A DNA stretch of 64,000 nt from Candidatus Omnitrophota bacterium (GTDB taxonomy: Bacteria > Omnitrophota > Koll11 > Tantalellales > Tantalellaceae). A program made the position numbers and the translations under genes. The stretch lies in contig JADGBB010000001.1 in the NCBI GenBank assembly GCA_015231715.1, positions 24,018 to 88,017 on the forward strand. Direction: 5' to 3'. Of this stretch, positions 45,701 through 53,388 are shown piece by piece. The notes beneath the pieces were generated by a model. That model had not been told where the DNA came from. It saw nothing but the letters and a program-made list of their open reading frames with translations, and ran no database searches. Numbering within the stretch: position 1 is the stretch's first letter; every line of letters starts with the position of its first letter.

Positions 45701-48700
45701 TTTTTAAGATCAAAATGGATCTCTCTTGAATATAAAGTTTCAGTCAGATCCAATGCTTTTTGAAAAACAGATAAAGCTTTATCCTCATCAATATGAATAT
45801 ATGCTTTGGCGGCTGAAAATAACATTTCAACCCTTTCTTCTTTTGTATATTCAATAAAAATACCGTCTTTAGATCCCTCATATCCTCTATCCGCATTTTC
45901 AATGATATTATCCAAAATTATAATCTTCTTTTCAGTAATAATTTTAGAAAAATTATCGATCACAGCCTGATAAACATCTGAGAATTTGTAGTTCTCTTTG
46001 CGTAAAGTTTCATAATATTGCGGCAATGCTTTGTAATACTTCTCGATTACATCTTCAACTTCAACCGGTTTAGCATTGGACATATTCGCATAATAAAGTT
46101 GCAGTTCAAATGCTCTATAAAGCAGAAATGGATCAGTTGCATGAACGTAATTTATATTGAAAAAATTTATTAGATTTTCATGGATATTATTGTAGTGTTT
46201 GCTATCGCCCTCCCATAAAGAAAAAATACTACAAAGTCTTTTTATGGTTTCCGGTACAAAATGTTTTAGGTCCTTTTCATTGAAAACTTGGAACATTTTT
46301 AAAATATTATTTATATGAATCACAACATTATCCAGCTCTAACGGGCTGAGCAGATAAGATGAACCATTTTTTTGCTCAAGCATTAATAACAATATTTCTA
46401 AAGCTCCCGAATAATAGCTGAACATCTCTGAAGAGGACCTATTGTGTACATCAATGAACTTACCCGAACGGCTCACAAGACCAGGTGTTTGTGATGGCCT
46501 CACAGGTGCTGGTCTTTCCGGAGTGCTGGTAAGTTGAGGGTCTTGAGCAAAATGAGCAAGAACTCTTATCATTATTTGCCTTTTTTTGTCGTTTTCATCT
46601 TCTTTTAATTCATTGATCATCAAATATGCAGTTGATAATCTTCCTGTTGATGAGATTTGTTTGCCGGATTCTGTTTTTATTTTATTGAAAGCTCTCGAAT
46701 AAAGTAAATTAATTGAATTATTTGGAACCATATCGAATCGTTGCATAAGAGTGTTATCGATCACTTGACATACACTTTCACGAAACGTTATATTCTTGAA
46801 AAACCGCTGATAAGCCATCAATATATCATCTATAGGCTCAAGGGATATTTCTCCGGATAATTTCTCCTTTTCGGCGATCAGATCTATCGTAGAAGCTATT
46901 TTATCTTTCATTAGAATATCAAGAATTATATTCTGGAAAACTTCTTCATCATTATCTTCAACAAAAATATCGTAATTGGTCGACATAGCTTCTATAAAAG
47001 CGAACTCCATGTTTTTTTCATCGCTTGAAGCATATATTCTTGTGAAATCAGCCGCCCATCGTTTCAGTTCCCTTATACCTATGTAACTTCTTTCGCTATG
47101 AACACTTCCAAGGGTGCTGCCAATTCTTTTTTCAATTTCAAAATGAAATTTGATCATGCGGCTGATAACAGCATTTTTTTGTATAAGATCTAATTCCTTG
47201 AAATCCTTAAGATCATTAAGAAGTATTTTTTTCAGATCTTGCCCGGTAAAATCTTTATCAACCCAGATCTTTTGAGCATAAGACAAGACTTCCACGGGAA
47301 TTGCCTCTCTGCCGGGAGTATCACTGTAGGGATTAGTCGTAATAACAATTTTAAAATCAGGATGTTTTTTGAAAACTAATGACTTATCCCCCGGATGGTC
47401 CTCTACAACTAAAGTAGTTTCTCCTGTAGCAAGCGGGCCTAGCCAGGCAATGAGCTGTTTAGCTCTTTCACCTATGGCACCCTCATCAATAATATAGACG
47501 CCGCCGTGAGTAAACATTTCCAAAAACGGCAGACTATAATGGCCGCTTTCGTCCGGGGTACATGTTATATCATAGTTGCCGTCATTTCTTTGAGTAAACT
47601 CGCCTATGAAATCACTTATATGTACTCTGTCATGTGAAGAAAAAACATAATGATCTAGTCCCAGCTTGTCAGCTAGATCTATGGGTGTATCTGTTTTCCC
47701 TCCTCCCGGAGGCCCTTCAAGAACGGTAATTCTATCTTGTTCAAAAGCCCTGAGCATCGATCGTTCTCTTGCAGTAAGAGATGGGATCTCGATTAGCCGC
47801 CTATCTTTTGTCTCATCTGAAATGGTTCTGTCGGATATAGGATATGTTGCTCCAAGAATTGATAGATAACCATCCTGGTCGATACTTTTTGCATGATTAT
47901 ATTCATTCAGAGAGCGCAAGTCATGCAAATATTTAATTTTTTCCTCAGGCCGTAACCCTACTCCGTAAATGCTTATTCTTTCACGCTTCAATGCATTTTT
48001 TATCGAATCTTCACTTACATCTTTCTCTGATATTACGTTTTGCGATACTGCTTTTGCAAGAGCCATAGTATCGGCAAAACTAAAATAGTATTTGTCATCG
48101 GAACATATATGCTCTATCAGTTTGGATTCTATCCAAACAAGATCTTTAATAGTTGTAGCAGCTTTAATGATTTCTCCTGAAGCAAAAAGTCCTGAATCAT
48201 TAAGCATTTTTTTAATTTCATCATGTAATATCTGGTCTTTTTCAGTTTTCGCAAGGGGCTCGGAATATATTCTAACCCATCTTGATCTTTCAGCCGGGGA
48301 AAGAGGTATTTCACATGCTGAATTAGCAAGCGCAAGCAAAGAGACATTATCAGGTATGCTTAATATCGTTCCGTCCTCAAGGTGAAGAGTCCGGCCCTGT
48401 AATAATTCGTTAAGAGCTACAGCTACTTTAGGTTTTAACCTGTGAAAATTATCCAAAGTAAGCAGAACTTTTTTTCCTGTTTCGGAATATTGACGAACTG
48501 CTCTTGTAATAAACCCGGGTTTCCATGCAAGCTTCGCGTTCCATTTTTCACCGGACTCTATTGAATCTAATGCGGTTGCTAAAGCAATGAGCGCTTCAGT
48601 CGGTGCATCTTCTAATGAGTCATTCGACATGCCTAACTGCTTAAACCAAATATGACTAACTTTTTTCGGATCAATGTCAAAAAACCTATCGATAATATTT

Positions 48701-51700
48701 AAAGCGGATTTTTTTGACATTTCCTGATTTATTGGAACAAATGTTCCGATTAAATTGGATATTTCTGTGAAATAACTTATAGTTATGTTTTCTCTTGCCG
48801 AATAGCATTCTTTTTCAAGAGCATTCACTATCTTTTCTTTTCTCGAATCAACATCTGAAACAAACATTGTCGGCCTATTTGCGAGCATAACCGCTTCTTT
48901 TAAATATGCATAGTCAATTTTCTCGTTTACAGTCATATTTTCGGTAGAATTACCATAAGGCAATTTGATCTCTGATTTATCGGTATTAAACAATTTAGTA
49001 AATAAAGTTTGTATAGTTTTTTGAGCTTTTTCTCTCTGTTTAGGTTCTTTCCAGAACTTTGTATAATGTAATGCCATGGATGTTTTTGCTGATTCAAAAA
49101 TATCAGTATCATTTGCGCGTCTTTTTATATCTTCACATACTTTCCATATTTCACGTATTGTTATCACATCACCGGATCTTGGATTTAGCTTGAGATTTTC
49201 ATCGGCAAGTTTTTGTATGGCAATATGTACAGCCGCGATATATTTCACTAATGGAACCCTTTTATTAAGTTCAAAGTCCTTTAAAAACATTTGAGCCATT
49301 TTCATTGCGTCTTCAATGTCGAGGTTATTTGACATATACGAAGTCGCTGCATATGCTTTTAACATATCAGGCAGATCTCCGCGTGAGGCGTAACTTTCTT
49401 GAGGATTAATATCAATGATAATAAGCGACCTATCATGGAGATTCAATACATCAAAATCACTGTTTGCGCCTTTAATATTTCGGGGATGCTCAGTAACAGG
49501 GACATATTCATCGCCCCTAGCTTTTGGTATGAGCCAGTATCCTAATGATGCTTTTCTGTTTATATCTACTCTGGTATTCAATTCACTTGCTGCCATTACT
49601 CCGCCTTTAGATAAAACATTCCTGAACTCTGTTTTTTCAAATAGCGGATAATCGCCCCAGCTGTCAACTCTGTAATACCCTACCCATTTATCGATCCTCG
49701 TAGACGAATTAACGGGTTCACAATAAAAAGGTCGCTCAGTGTATCTCATCGGATCTATAGGAACTAATTTACTATACGCTTCACTCAAAAATGTTTTTCC
49801 TGCGCCTGTAGGACCTTCTAGTATCAAAACACCATTACCGAAAAGATCTTCTCTCAACATAGTGCTAAGAGCCTTAATAGTTTCTTTAGTTAAAACAAGG
49901 CCTGTTTTTTCATATAATGTAGTATCGTTATGTATACCGGGATATATGGGGATTTGAACACCGTTAACTCGCATAGAATTTTCTCTGGGGCTGAACAGAA
50001 CAATATCTTCCTGATATCGGGCAGGCACAGAACCGGTAAATATTTCATTACAAACATTAGTCAGAATAGATCTATGTAAACTATTTTTGTGGTTATTGTT
50101 TGAACTAAGCTTTCCTCTGAAATATAACCAAAACTCTCTGGCTATAATTTCTCGTTCATATGCATTTTTGTCAGCCGGAATAAAGCTTTGCCCTTGGTCC
50201 AGTATTGCTTTAACATATTTCCCGACTCTGAAAATGTCGCCTATATTGAGAATTTCCTTTTCTTCGGTACCCAGTAAAAGCTGAAGTTTTGACCACATAT
50301 CAAATAGTATTTTAGCGTGTTCCGCTGTTACTCCGTAACGAATTGAAAGTATGTTAACTATTTCTTTTTCTCCTTGTGCGGCAAAATTTATTATCCCTTT
50401 ACCGGAATCGCCGAATAGATCAACAAGATCTGCTTCGGTAAAAAATGTTTCGATATCTTTAGCTTTCAATTGATCCAAAATTTTTAAAGACACCTCTAGC
50501 CTATTCGATGGAGAAAATCTTTGGATACAATTCATAAAATTGTTTGGTGTGGAGATCCTATATTTTCTTGTATACCAGTTTAGAATTATTTTTAAATATT
50601 CGTTATCAGCTTGAATAACATTAAGTTTATCAATTAATTTCCCTGCAATTATCGAGGCGGTTTTATTTTTTTTTGTTTGATCGAATGATATGGTTTTTTT
50701 AAGCTTTTTAAGGATCTCATCTCTTTCTAATACACCCATACCTGAAATTTTCAGCCCGTTTTTTTGTAAGTCTATCGGGTCAATATTTTTCCTTAAAAAT
50801 CTGTCATAAAACGCGGCATCTTCAACCTGGCTTTTTGAACTCATCGTAAATACTAATTTGAGGTTTGATGGCAATTCAAGTTTTCTTTTTCCTCCCGTCC
50901 TTTCCGGGATTTCCATATATCCGAATAGCAATATCATATTAAGCTGTGCCCTGACTTTAGATGAAGCCGCGTCAATATTATCAAATAATACATAATATTG
51001 TTCCTTAGGATTTCTTGCGGCTTCTGAAGCTACCTTGCTTAATACTCCGTCGGAATATTCCAGCTTATCATCCCAGCCCCATTCTTTTGCTAATGCCATA
51101 GCTACGGCTCTTCGTAACCCTTTGTGCGTATTTTTCAACTGCTCCCATTCCTTAAAATCAATATCAACATATTTATCAAGTTCAGTCTCAGATATCTTTG
51201 AACTGCCTGAAGGCACCTTGTTCCTTATAATAGCCAAAGCCCATTTGATGTCGTGGCTGGTTGCTTTATCGATAACTTCAGATGCCCACTCTTCTGTCAT
51301 AGGATCCCGAGGAACATCTGAACCTACCAGCTGTGCTCTATCTGTAAAAGGTGTTATAGGTACAGTCATAAAAAAAGCATTATTCATATGAGCATGCACT
51401 TCAGTAACTACTTCAGCGATATCCATAGAGTCGGGATCTTTAATAAATAAGATAGGTTTATTTGAAAAAATTCCTCTTGCTATTTTTTTATAAGCATTCG
51501 AAAACGAAGCAGTCGAATTAATTAATTTAATTAAATTATTGATCCTTTTATCGCCATTTAGTTCAAGTACAGTCTGTTTCTCCTGATTAGAAACACCTAA
51601 ATATGTTAAAAATGTTTTCGGGAAAATATCAAAGTATACATTTTTAATAGCAAGCGAATACGCGTCTTCTAGTGCCTTATTGGTGCCGGTTCCTGCATTT

Positions 51701-53205
51701 TTAAAAACACGATAATATTTTATCAAGTCATCTCTTGCGCGATGTAATTCACGTACAGTAAGAATGTATCTGCCAAGGTCCGACGGCATTGTGTAGTATG
51801 TTTTGACCTTTGTGATCAGATTTTTGTGAAAATTTACAAGGTCCGCGGCGCATTTTTCGGCTTCATGTTCGGGTATATCTAAAGTTTGCAGAAGCTTTAT
51901 CTTTACAACATTCAAATAATCTAATGAAGCCGCACGCATTGCCGCATCAATTACACTTTCATTAAATGCAAAACCATCGGGTAAATTGTTATTAGTTGTA
52001 TCGGTAACATTTTGAATATAGTTTATTTTGAATATATCCTTTGTTTCTAAGAAAAGTTTTTCAACCTCTTCAGCAATAACTTCCACATTAATTTCATCCT
52101 TATTCCCAAAAAAATCAATATTTGCGCGGAAAAATTCCAGCACTATTTCTTTTGTTTTCTCGCCATCCGGGTTAGTTCCCCCTGCAGCTATCCATAAAAA
52201 TAACATTGCTTTAATGTTGATATTTAAATATTTTTTACCTCTTTTCAGCTGTGCTGACTTTTCATCTTTTGTAAAAGTTCGTCCGCTTTCATTTATTTCA
52301 AAATGTCCTGTAAGTTCATGAAGAGCAGCAGAATAAATAATCGATCTCAATAAAGTAGAACTTTTGTCCGCGGCATTGTCATGTATTTTAGGGCCCTCAG
52401 GGTTACCGGCAGAAACAAATCTGCTTTTTATCAGAGTAATAAATTTAACAAAATTATGATTTATAATGATGTCCCCGTCTTCATTAACTCCGCATATCGG
52501 GAAGATAGATTTTGAAAATTCAAACATGAAAATATTATCTTCATTGATAATTGTGTCTATGCCTGCTTCTTGCGACAATTGTCTATTTAGTTCAATGAAA
52601 ATAGGTTTGATATCAGTTTCTAGTGTTTCAAAAGTATCTTTCATCGGAACTTCGCTAAGGTCAGGGATATACTTGAACATTTCTTCAGGAAAAACTAAAT
52701 TATTCCCGGTTGACTCCGATTCATTTTTTCGTGGACTTCTTTTAACGACATGTATAGTTTCGCCGGATAAAAATGCGTCATAAACTGATGACTCAACCCC
52801 GTCAGATATTTCGCACTTAACCAATGAATCGGTATCTTTCTTGTCCCAATCCTCAGGTATTTCAAGAACTATTTTTGTATTATCATTCAAAGGAGAGTTT
52901 GAGGGAGAAATATTACCCGAACAACGCACATACTTTTTCCCATTTTTTACGACCGTATTTCCAAGATCGATATCAACGCGTATATCCATCCCCTGCGTAG
53001 TGTAAAAAGGAGCAATGCGGTATTCACCATTGGTGCTGCTCTTGATCTTTTCAAGTGAATAAATAACAGCGGCTTTAACAATATCTTTCTGCACAGGAAT
53101 TTGAAAAAATGAAGGAACCTGAAGCTTCTCAAACCCAATATCAGCAAAACCAGTATTCGTCACCAAAAAAGAAATTATAATAACAACAGAAACAACCTTC
53201 TTCAA
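36733..53205 (-). CDS. Midasin-like giant: six AAA+ modules, HEIRH motif, helical linker, VWA/MIDAS domain (5,490 aa)
   Basis: The TTG start follows GGGGGGAG and a leader (VVSVVIIISFLVTNTGFA) follows the start. Six AAA+ modules are visible. AAA1 (~580-800) is degenerate: no P-loop, LFDNIDAASSKVRAQL in place of Walker B. AAA2 has P-loop GPTGAGKT 1131-1138, but its Walker B Asp is replaced (VMAASELN). AAA3 (~1430-1660) is degenerate (LLTLDNFHRLKPKVAVALNE). AAA4 has GPPGGGKT 1831-1838 and VYIIDEG. AAA5 (~2800-3000) is degenerate (LLLLHNVDFLSPKVRAALHN). AAA6 has GETGVAKT 3186-3193 and VLMIDEG. HEIRH lies at 3521-3525. A long helical, coiled-coil-rich linker runs to ~4750, then a Ser/Gly-rich stretch (~4760-4860) and an acidic stretch. 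The VWA domain has MIDAS D4967-N-S-G-S, GGTD and ITDGQD. A membrane helix lies near 5205-5227, and a ~250-residue tail ends FINNAA. The order and size parallel eukaryotic midasin; bacterial relatives of the parts are MoxR/RavA-type ATPases and VWA proteins encoded separately. It likely remodels a partner bound by the VWA domain; target and location are unknown. Confidence 0.88.
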   Translation of the reverse strand: MKKVVSVVIIISFLVTNTGFADIGFEKLQVPSFFQIPVQKDIVKAAVIYSLEKIKSSTNGEYRIAPFYTTQGMDIRVDIDLGNTVVKNGKKYVRCSGNISPSNSPLNDNTKIVLEIPEDWDKKDTDSLVKCEISDGVESSVYDAFLSGETIHVVKRSPRKNESESTGNNLVFPEEMFKYIPDLSEVPMKDTFETLETDIKPIFIELNRQLSQEAGIDTIINEDNIFMFEFSKSIFPICGVNEDGDIIINHNFVKFITLIKSRFVSAGNPEGPKIHDNAADKSSTLLRSIIYSAALHELTGHFEINESGRTFTKDEKSAQLKRGKKYLNINIKAMLFLWIAAGGTNPDGEKTKEIVLEFFRANIDFFGNKDEINVEVIAEEVEKLFLETKDIFKINYIQNVTDTTNNNLPDGFAFNESVIDAAMRAASLDYLNVVKIKLLQTLDIPEHEAEKCAADLVNFHKNLITKVKTYYTMPSDLGRYILTVRELHRARDDLIKYYRVFKNAGTGTNKALEDAYSLAIKNVYFDIFPKTFLTYLGVSNQEKQTVLELNGDKRINNLIKLINSTASFSNAYKKIARGIFSNKPILFIKDPDSMDIAEVVTEVHAHMNNAFFMTVPITPFTDRAQLVGSDVPRDPMTEEWASEVIDKATSHDIKWALAIIRNKVPSGSSKISETELDKYVDIDFKEWEQLKNTHKGLRRAVAMALAKEWGWDDKLEYSDGVLSKVASEAARNPKEQYYVLFDNIDAASSKVRAQLNMILLFGYMEIPERTGGKRKLELPSNLKLVFTMSSKSQVEDAAFYDRFLRKNIDPIDLQKNGLKISGMGVLERDEILKKLKKTISFDQTKKNKTASIIAGKLIDKLNVIQADNEYLKIILNWYTRKYRISTPNNFMNCIQRFSPSNRLEVSLKILDQLKAKDIETFFTEADLVDLFGDSGKGIINFAAQGEKEIVNILSIRYGVTAEHAKILFDMWSKLQLLLGTEEKEILNIGDIFRVGKYVKAILDQGQSFIPADKNAYEREIIAREFWLYFRGKLSSNNNHKNSLHRSILTNVCNEIFTGSVPARYQEDIVLFSPRENSMRVNGVQIPIYPGIHNDTTLYEKTGLVLTKETIKALSTMLREDLFGNGVLILEGPTGAGKTFLSEAYSKLVPIDPMRYTERPFYCEPVNSSTRIDKWVGYYRVDSWGDYPLFEKTEFRNVLSKGGVMAASELNTRVDINRKASLGYWLIPKARGDEYVPVTEHPRNIKGANSDFDVLNLHDRSLIIIDINPQESYASRGDLPDMLKAYAATSYMSNNLDIEDAMKMAQMFLKDFELNKRVPLVKYIAAVHIAIQKLADENLKLNPRSGDVITIREIWKVCEDIKRRANDTDIFESAKTSMALHYTKFWKEPKQREKAQKTIQTLFTKLFNTDKSEIKLPYGNSTENMTVNEKIDYAYLKEAVMLANRPTMFVSDVDSRKEKIVNALEKECYSARENITISYFTEISNLIGTFVPINQEMSKKSALNIIDRFFDIDPKKVSHIWFKQLGMSNDSLEDAPTEALIALATALDSIESGEKWNAKLAWKPGFITRAVRQYSETGKKVLLTLDNFHRLKPKVAVALNELLQGRTLHLEDGTILSIPDNVSLLALANSACEIPLSPAERSRWVRIYSEPLAKTEKDQILHDEIKKMLNDSGLFASGEIIKAATTIKDLVWIESKLIEHICSDDKYYFSFADTMALAKAVSQNVISEKDVSEDSIKNALKRERISIYGVGLRPEEKIKYLHDLRSLNEYNHAKSIDQDGYLSILGATYPISDRTISDETKDRRLIEIPSLTARERSMLRAFEQDRITVLEGPPGGGKTDTPIDLADKLGLDHYVFSSHDRVHISDFIGEFTQRNDGNYDITCTPDESGHYSLPFLEMFTHGGVYIIDEGAIGERAKQLIAWLGPLATGETTLVVEDHPGDKSLVFKKHPDFKIVITTNPYSDTPGREAIPVEVLSYAQKIWVDKDFTGQDLKKILLNDLKDFKELDLIQKNAVISRMIKFHFEIEKRIGSTLGSVHSERSYIGIRELKRWAADFTRIYASSDEKNMEFAFIEAMSTNYDIFVEDNDEEVFQNIILDILMKDKIASTIDLIAEKEKLSGEISLEPIDDILMAYQRFFKNITFRESVCQVIDNTLMQRFDMVPNNSINLLYSRAFNKIKTESGKQISSTGRLSTAYLMINELKEDENDKKRQIMIRVLAHFAQDPQLTSTPERPAPVRPSQTPGLVSRSGKFIDVHNRSSSEMFSYYSGALEILLLMLEQKNGSSYLLSPLELDNVVIHINNILKMFQVFNEKDLKHFVPETIKRLCSIFSLWEGDSKHYNNIHENLINFFNINYVHATDPFLLYRAFELQLYYANMSNAKPVEVEDVIEKYYKALPQYYETLRKENYKFSDVYQAVIDNFSKIITEKKIIILDNIIENADRGYEGSKDGIFIEYTKEERVEMLFSAAKAYIHIDEDKALSVFQKALDLTETLYSREIHFDLKNLIDQLNSVLTEGNIGTDPSLYLSKLKLLFKGNTNELAGIIKDQAVLREMLLKGAEITPEFENERYLSGRILKILPHPASRIALMDYNDNKDALKSVNNETVMMLLADTCKDIPNYNNMDIAVRTGTLMSRNDPIEDLIKMVTSIDIKGTYDEKVRRINNLIPFFLDVFYIADCVDPQKKRSIILSVFEHLSYVLSKNLDNLFGSIEEKDLETVLSYYSLMRQIEAFARRDTYIQDRVDNIVGKLNTIDVSGYARKFMRTRKTLSMEDEGEHIKIGYVKLPKGDPLDKTKVPNNVPSVNGIYSEESIIQFLANCFASGRSCLLFTSPGARVKVVFDKLAQLLSWEKHVIDCYADMSVYDLCGGLSPVLGSTPGNKQKLTSERGLLSSHLVEDTGTNEPVHKLLLLHNVDFLSPKVRAALHNFLMKGYIYFNDSEGKRIKLVKPSTLHISVTMSKDSEKDMADAFFNRFSRRKMNAMGLKSKHYSEFEKGIRKLYGVSVDISRRITKIIYSVMVLDERSLWPSGYNYSFCVKDGFALARNFVKALDEAKSSKEEHSDAKILFREAIRVIGGALSDTSIEADQAAGKLLSDRDEFVRLVLKRIFRQDEQLNLNNKIVLDSQGLLKSMDGVIVQLKKGAQPLLEIDEKYRLSFIPPLISTAGTILRAWQEVTDSTGYTNSPDMVILTGETGVAKTSLGFNLSEILGLDDYAYSTHQGSHVWDITADIAPDGKGGYYARKKDFARKLEQGNAVLMIDEGNIKAQFIQALAPLARGEKTINLVIPGEGRRLSRVLLALLNDIKDTGLLEKKFKSFSAELFNRHKKQFNKILDSWTSGGKDITNLKQFYDFAEELSKSGYFEIEIGRNVNILVTQNPSNYDGRDVIDPVIANDSRNVWASSVNNTQDLISIVETFFGLMPARILSNIIIDNAKTDLRPLDILLAELEFPLSSKHSVIDRIKCGLNRSDIAAKKALIERDIAFLTEKKVSIVAGKGFAISSDGTKVFVPYDQLLYSPQDVITGSIIHEIRHQRYSLSYDRMEVLAHELFAEQKLTDEEYASMCTLTTDQAMNNLHQLAENARTDSIEEPGYTGENDYLMTFRKETFMDNRIDKFTGDEKTKIENDLVEWAHKFPDQAFLSELANAAYFGKFSKMFDKYPDYLKEEIIRTKDAFLFATIDPAVKPDFEKMEMEEDFEEEKAKAVKTYIHRIATTVVPAYQRMLEKAQGSYESTQNKSKEMGKEFLEYMEPYVDSNVDPANKGKGKKVKRLSEIEKKINDRLAELEEIKKKIGNIRKAIEKEKDIDKRKNMLRMMASQVTSARTLAQDIISSGVVPLEIQDEVKMTRDDMFVEFRETCLKEGEKIGALASKETTKSNELKLLEQKILELIDKTNEIAKSLKEDLTSGEIDLKKDDMEIIQKSMDDTFAKLASANEDEKTLKEIAEAMEQMQEVTDALGARAGTKQAAIERGNVKNEIEMIKTISALESIGQETEHWKRVLSSNPISDSLYEAHVGLSGLLVRLMAIITSMSSMNSPLNIILKVADMKTQVLTLIDEDENLLTSIIDENEKPALDISEEILERLSAFPIEAKEITDSALSKVDPEIIQSCAKLLIQGTAILQEDAVVLLKGKDVKANNQKIRENRVLVNDLFTQVTDLLRMKSTTKKVGEERKSSLEAILAEIYERKEQALATTSKITTYEGVVPLEDVLTALKQLGQDYSEILTQIHSAVYLRADANVLDIMFTCLRDVGRCFDEVNFILSDIRKERADENKEAIDEIFQEINQKYEQVFQLEEDIKHTRSIIRKTIFSGNVMELINGINSRLLQAADLGASRDSISEITNKRNRLILIFKGLEIELRDIRSNQVLGSASSTIELILSGLLAKADKISQDADTDTSEENIIKVLNAIYDLVNDLSSLIKNAYDKGSDLYLIEEMIRTRENLFEKIDKYGYILNSTYGKDIPENSSEKKKLIKEISFLWKGSFLLREEAASNIKKASIVFNKMTETIAELRLKLNNLLMFGNEKDIEKALYSRNEIFANLDAVGMILREQALSSALKMQMMTGSSSSGGGMTISQEEAFDKQIAELISNASKIVKSISGETSRKELSQKQNEIAKSVIGINSAILQLSQMQGAETKIFKISEAREIVWGFYTTLSEALRKHNQNKTNESLLLKQRTLLLNNKNESIATLNETDEFMPLENIVNSANKIFGLLIRNFSERQTLDEMSGSDGLAEDNGLFLEQFKIIDDVCAIMRKVARAYSALEPHSLPQQGGGASGESSGGSSGEMLSGDMQDGSQGNSGSGSSSDSGGSMSGGSSGGMSSGSAGKGAPARAPLSGGSSSTSNNSDGEENVTPLSTDPVGSSNAGKDENDDDPTPSSEKIDELDKIAENLVTNRLEEMRKRNDLQARVNTSDPKAKRDAQTVINYFKQKDAEELVEEASSGLRTNIPRFVRSDPEPFDVDIENPGEVSLAFALYVDNSGSIGSIKTQVSNCAAYIIHLFEGICGTRTGKDKFAYGIKSFDNGINSFKDFNETMTQQELQSVPKHLESILGSGGTDISLCIRCIINDFENVNNETKVAILITDGQDSVPPDLAREAASKGITLIGIGIGSQYSANVANIFERYLILNGTTNEISTAIVRLAAQLALGKKLDKGDLRKSLGLESTSIESGVKEPSYFNASNKPLPDFLKLIKNLAVAPFWLLSDIKTESLLSNSASWTTFGYVLLGVIGLSFLARNMWLKYSSNDLNTEKTNSETLKINHTHTPKKKETIYPKSDELKILPEQNKYLRDIKRENEAVQNFIEAAISACMSHENGKVVMALHRSIYEDGANANITRHHIDNVLNAINKLKRKPGFKELLSNLVIERDFENVDKMLSKHDVNLNTGKDIVFCFAPGTKRADFMKINAKIKTVFINFPEEKDKSFSDENYYFPMFEVMIITLVNYLGKLENIPIDLDNLNIKDINMNDPTAFMVFNLMPRSEKIKTSSLSDRYKLIIKFINNAA

Positions 53206-53237
53206 TCTCCCCCCACAAATTAATAAATATTTCTAAC

Positions 53238-53265
53238 ATTTTAACACACTCCGTAAAATATTAAA
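53238..53265 (-). promoter_or_regulatory. Possible promoter of the midasin-like gene
   Basis: On the - strand, TTTAAT (53260-53265), a 16-bp spacer and TAAAAT (53238-53243) preceded by TG form a weak extended-type promoter 33 bp before the start codon. The match is modest. Confidence 0.3.
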
Positions 53266-53296
53266 CACACATTAACTAGAATTTTTATCTTTAACA

Positions 53297-53386
53297 AATT
53301 AGGGACAGACCCTATTTTTACAATTATATATGAATTTTGATTTTCTAGAAATTTTAACTTTAACAAATTGGGTTCTGTCCCTAATT
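53297..53386. repeat. 90-bp element with GGGACAG inverted ends
   Basis: AATTAGGGACAGACCC (53297-53312) and GGGTTCTGTCCCTAATT (53370-53386) are inverted copies with a perfect 12-bp outer arm. A direct repeat (CTAGAA...TTTAACAAATT) overlaps each arm. It fills the gap between the SDR stop and the midasin-like gene's upstream region and looks like a small REP or MITE-type element. Confidence 0.6.
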
Positions 53387-53388
53387 AT

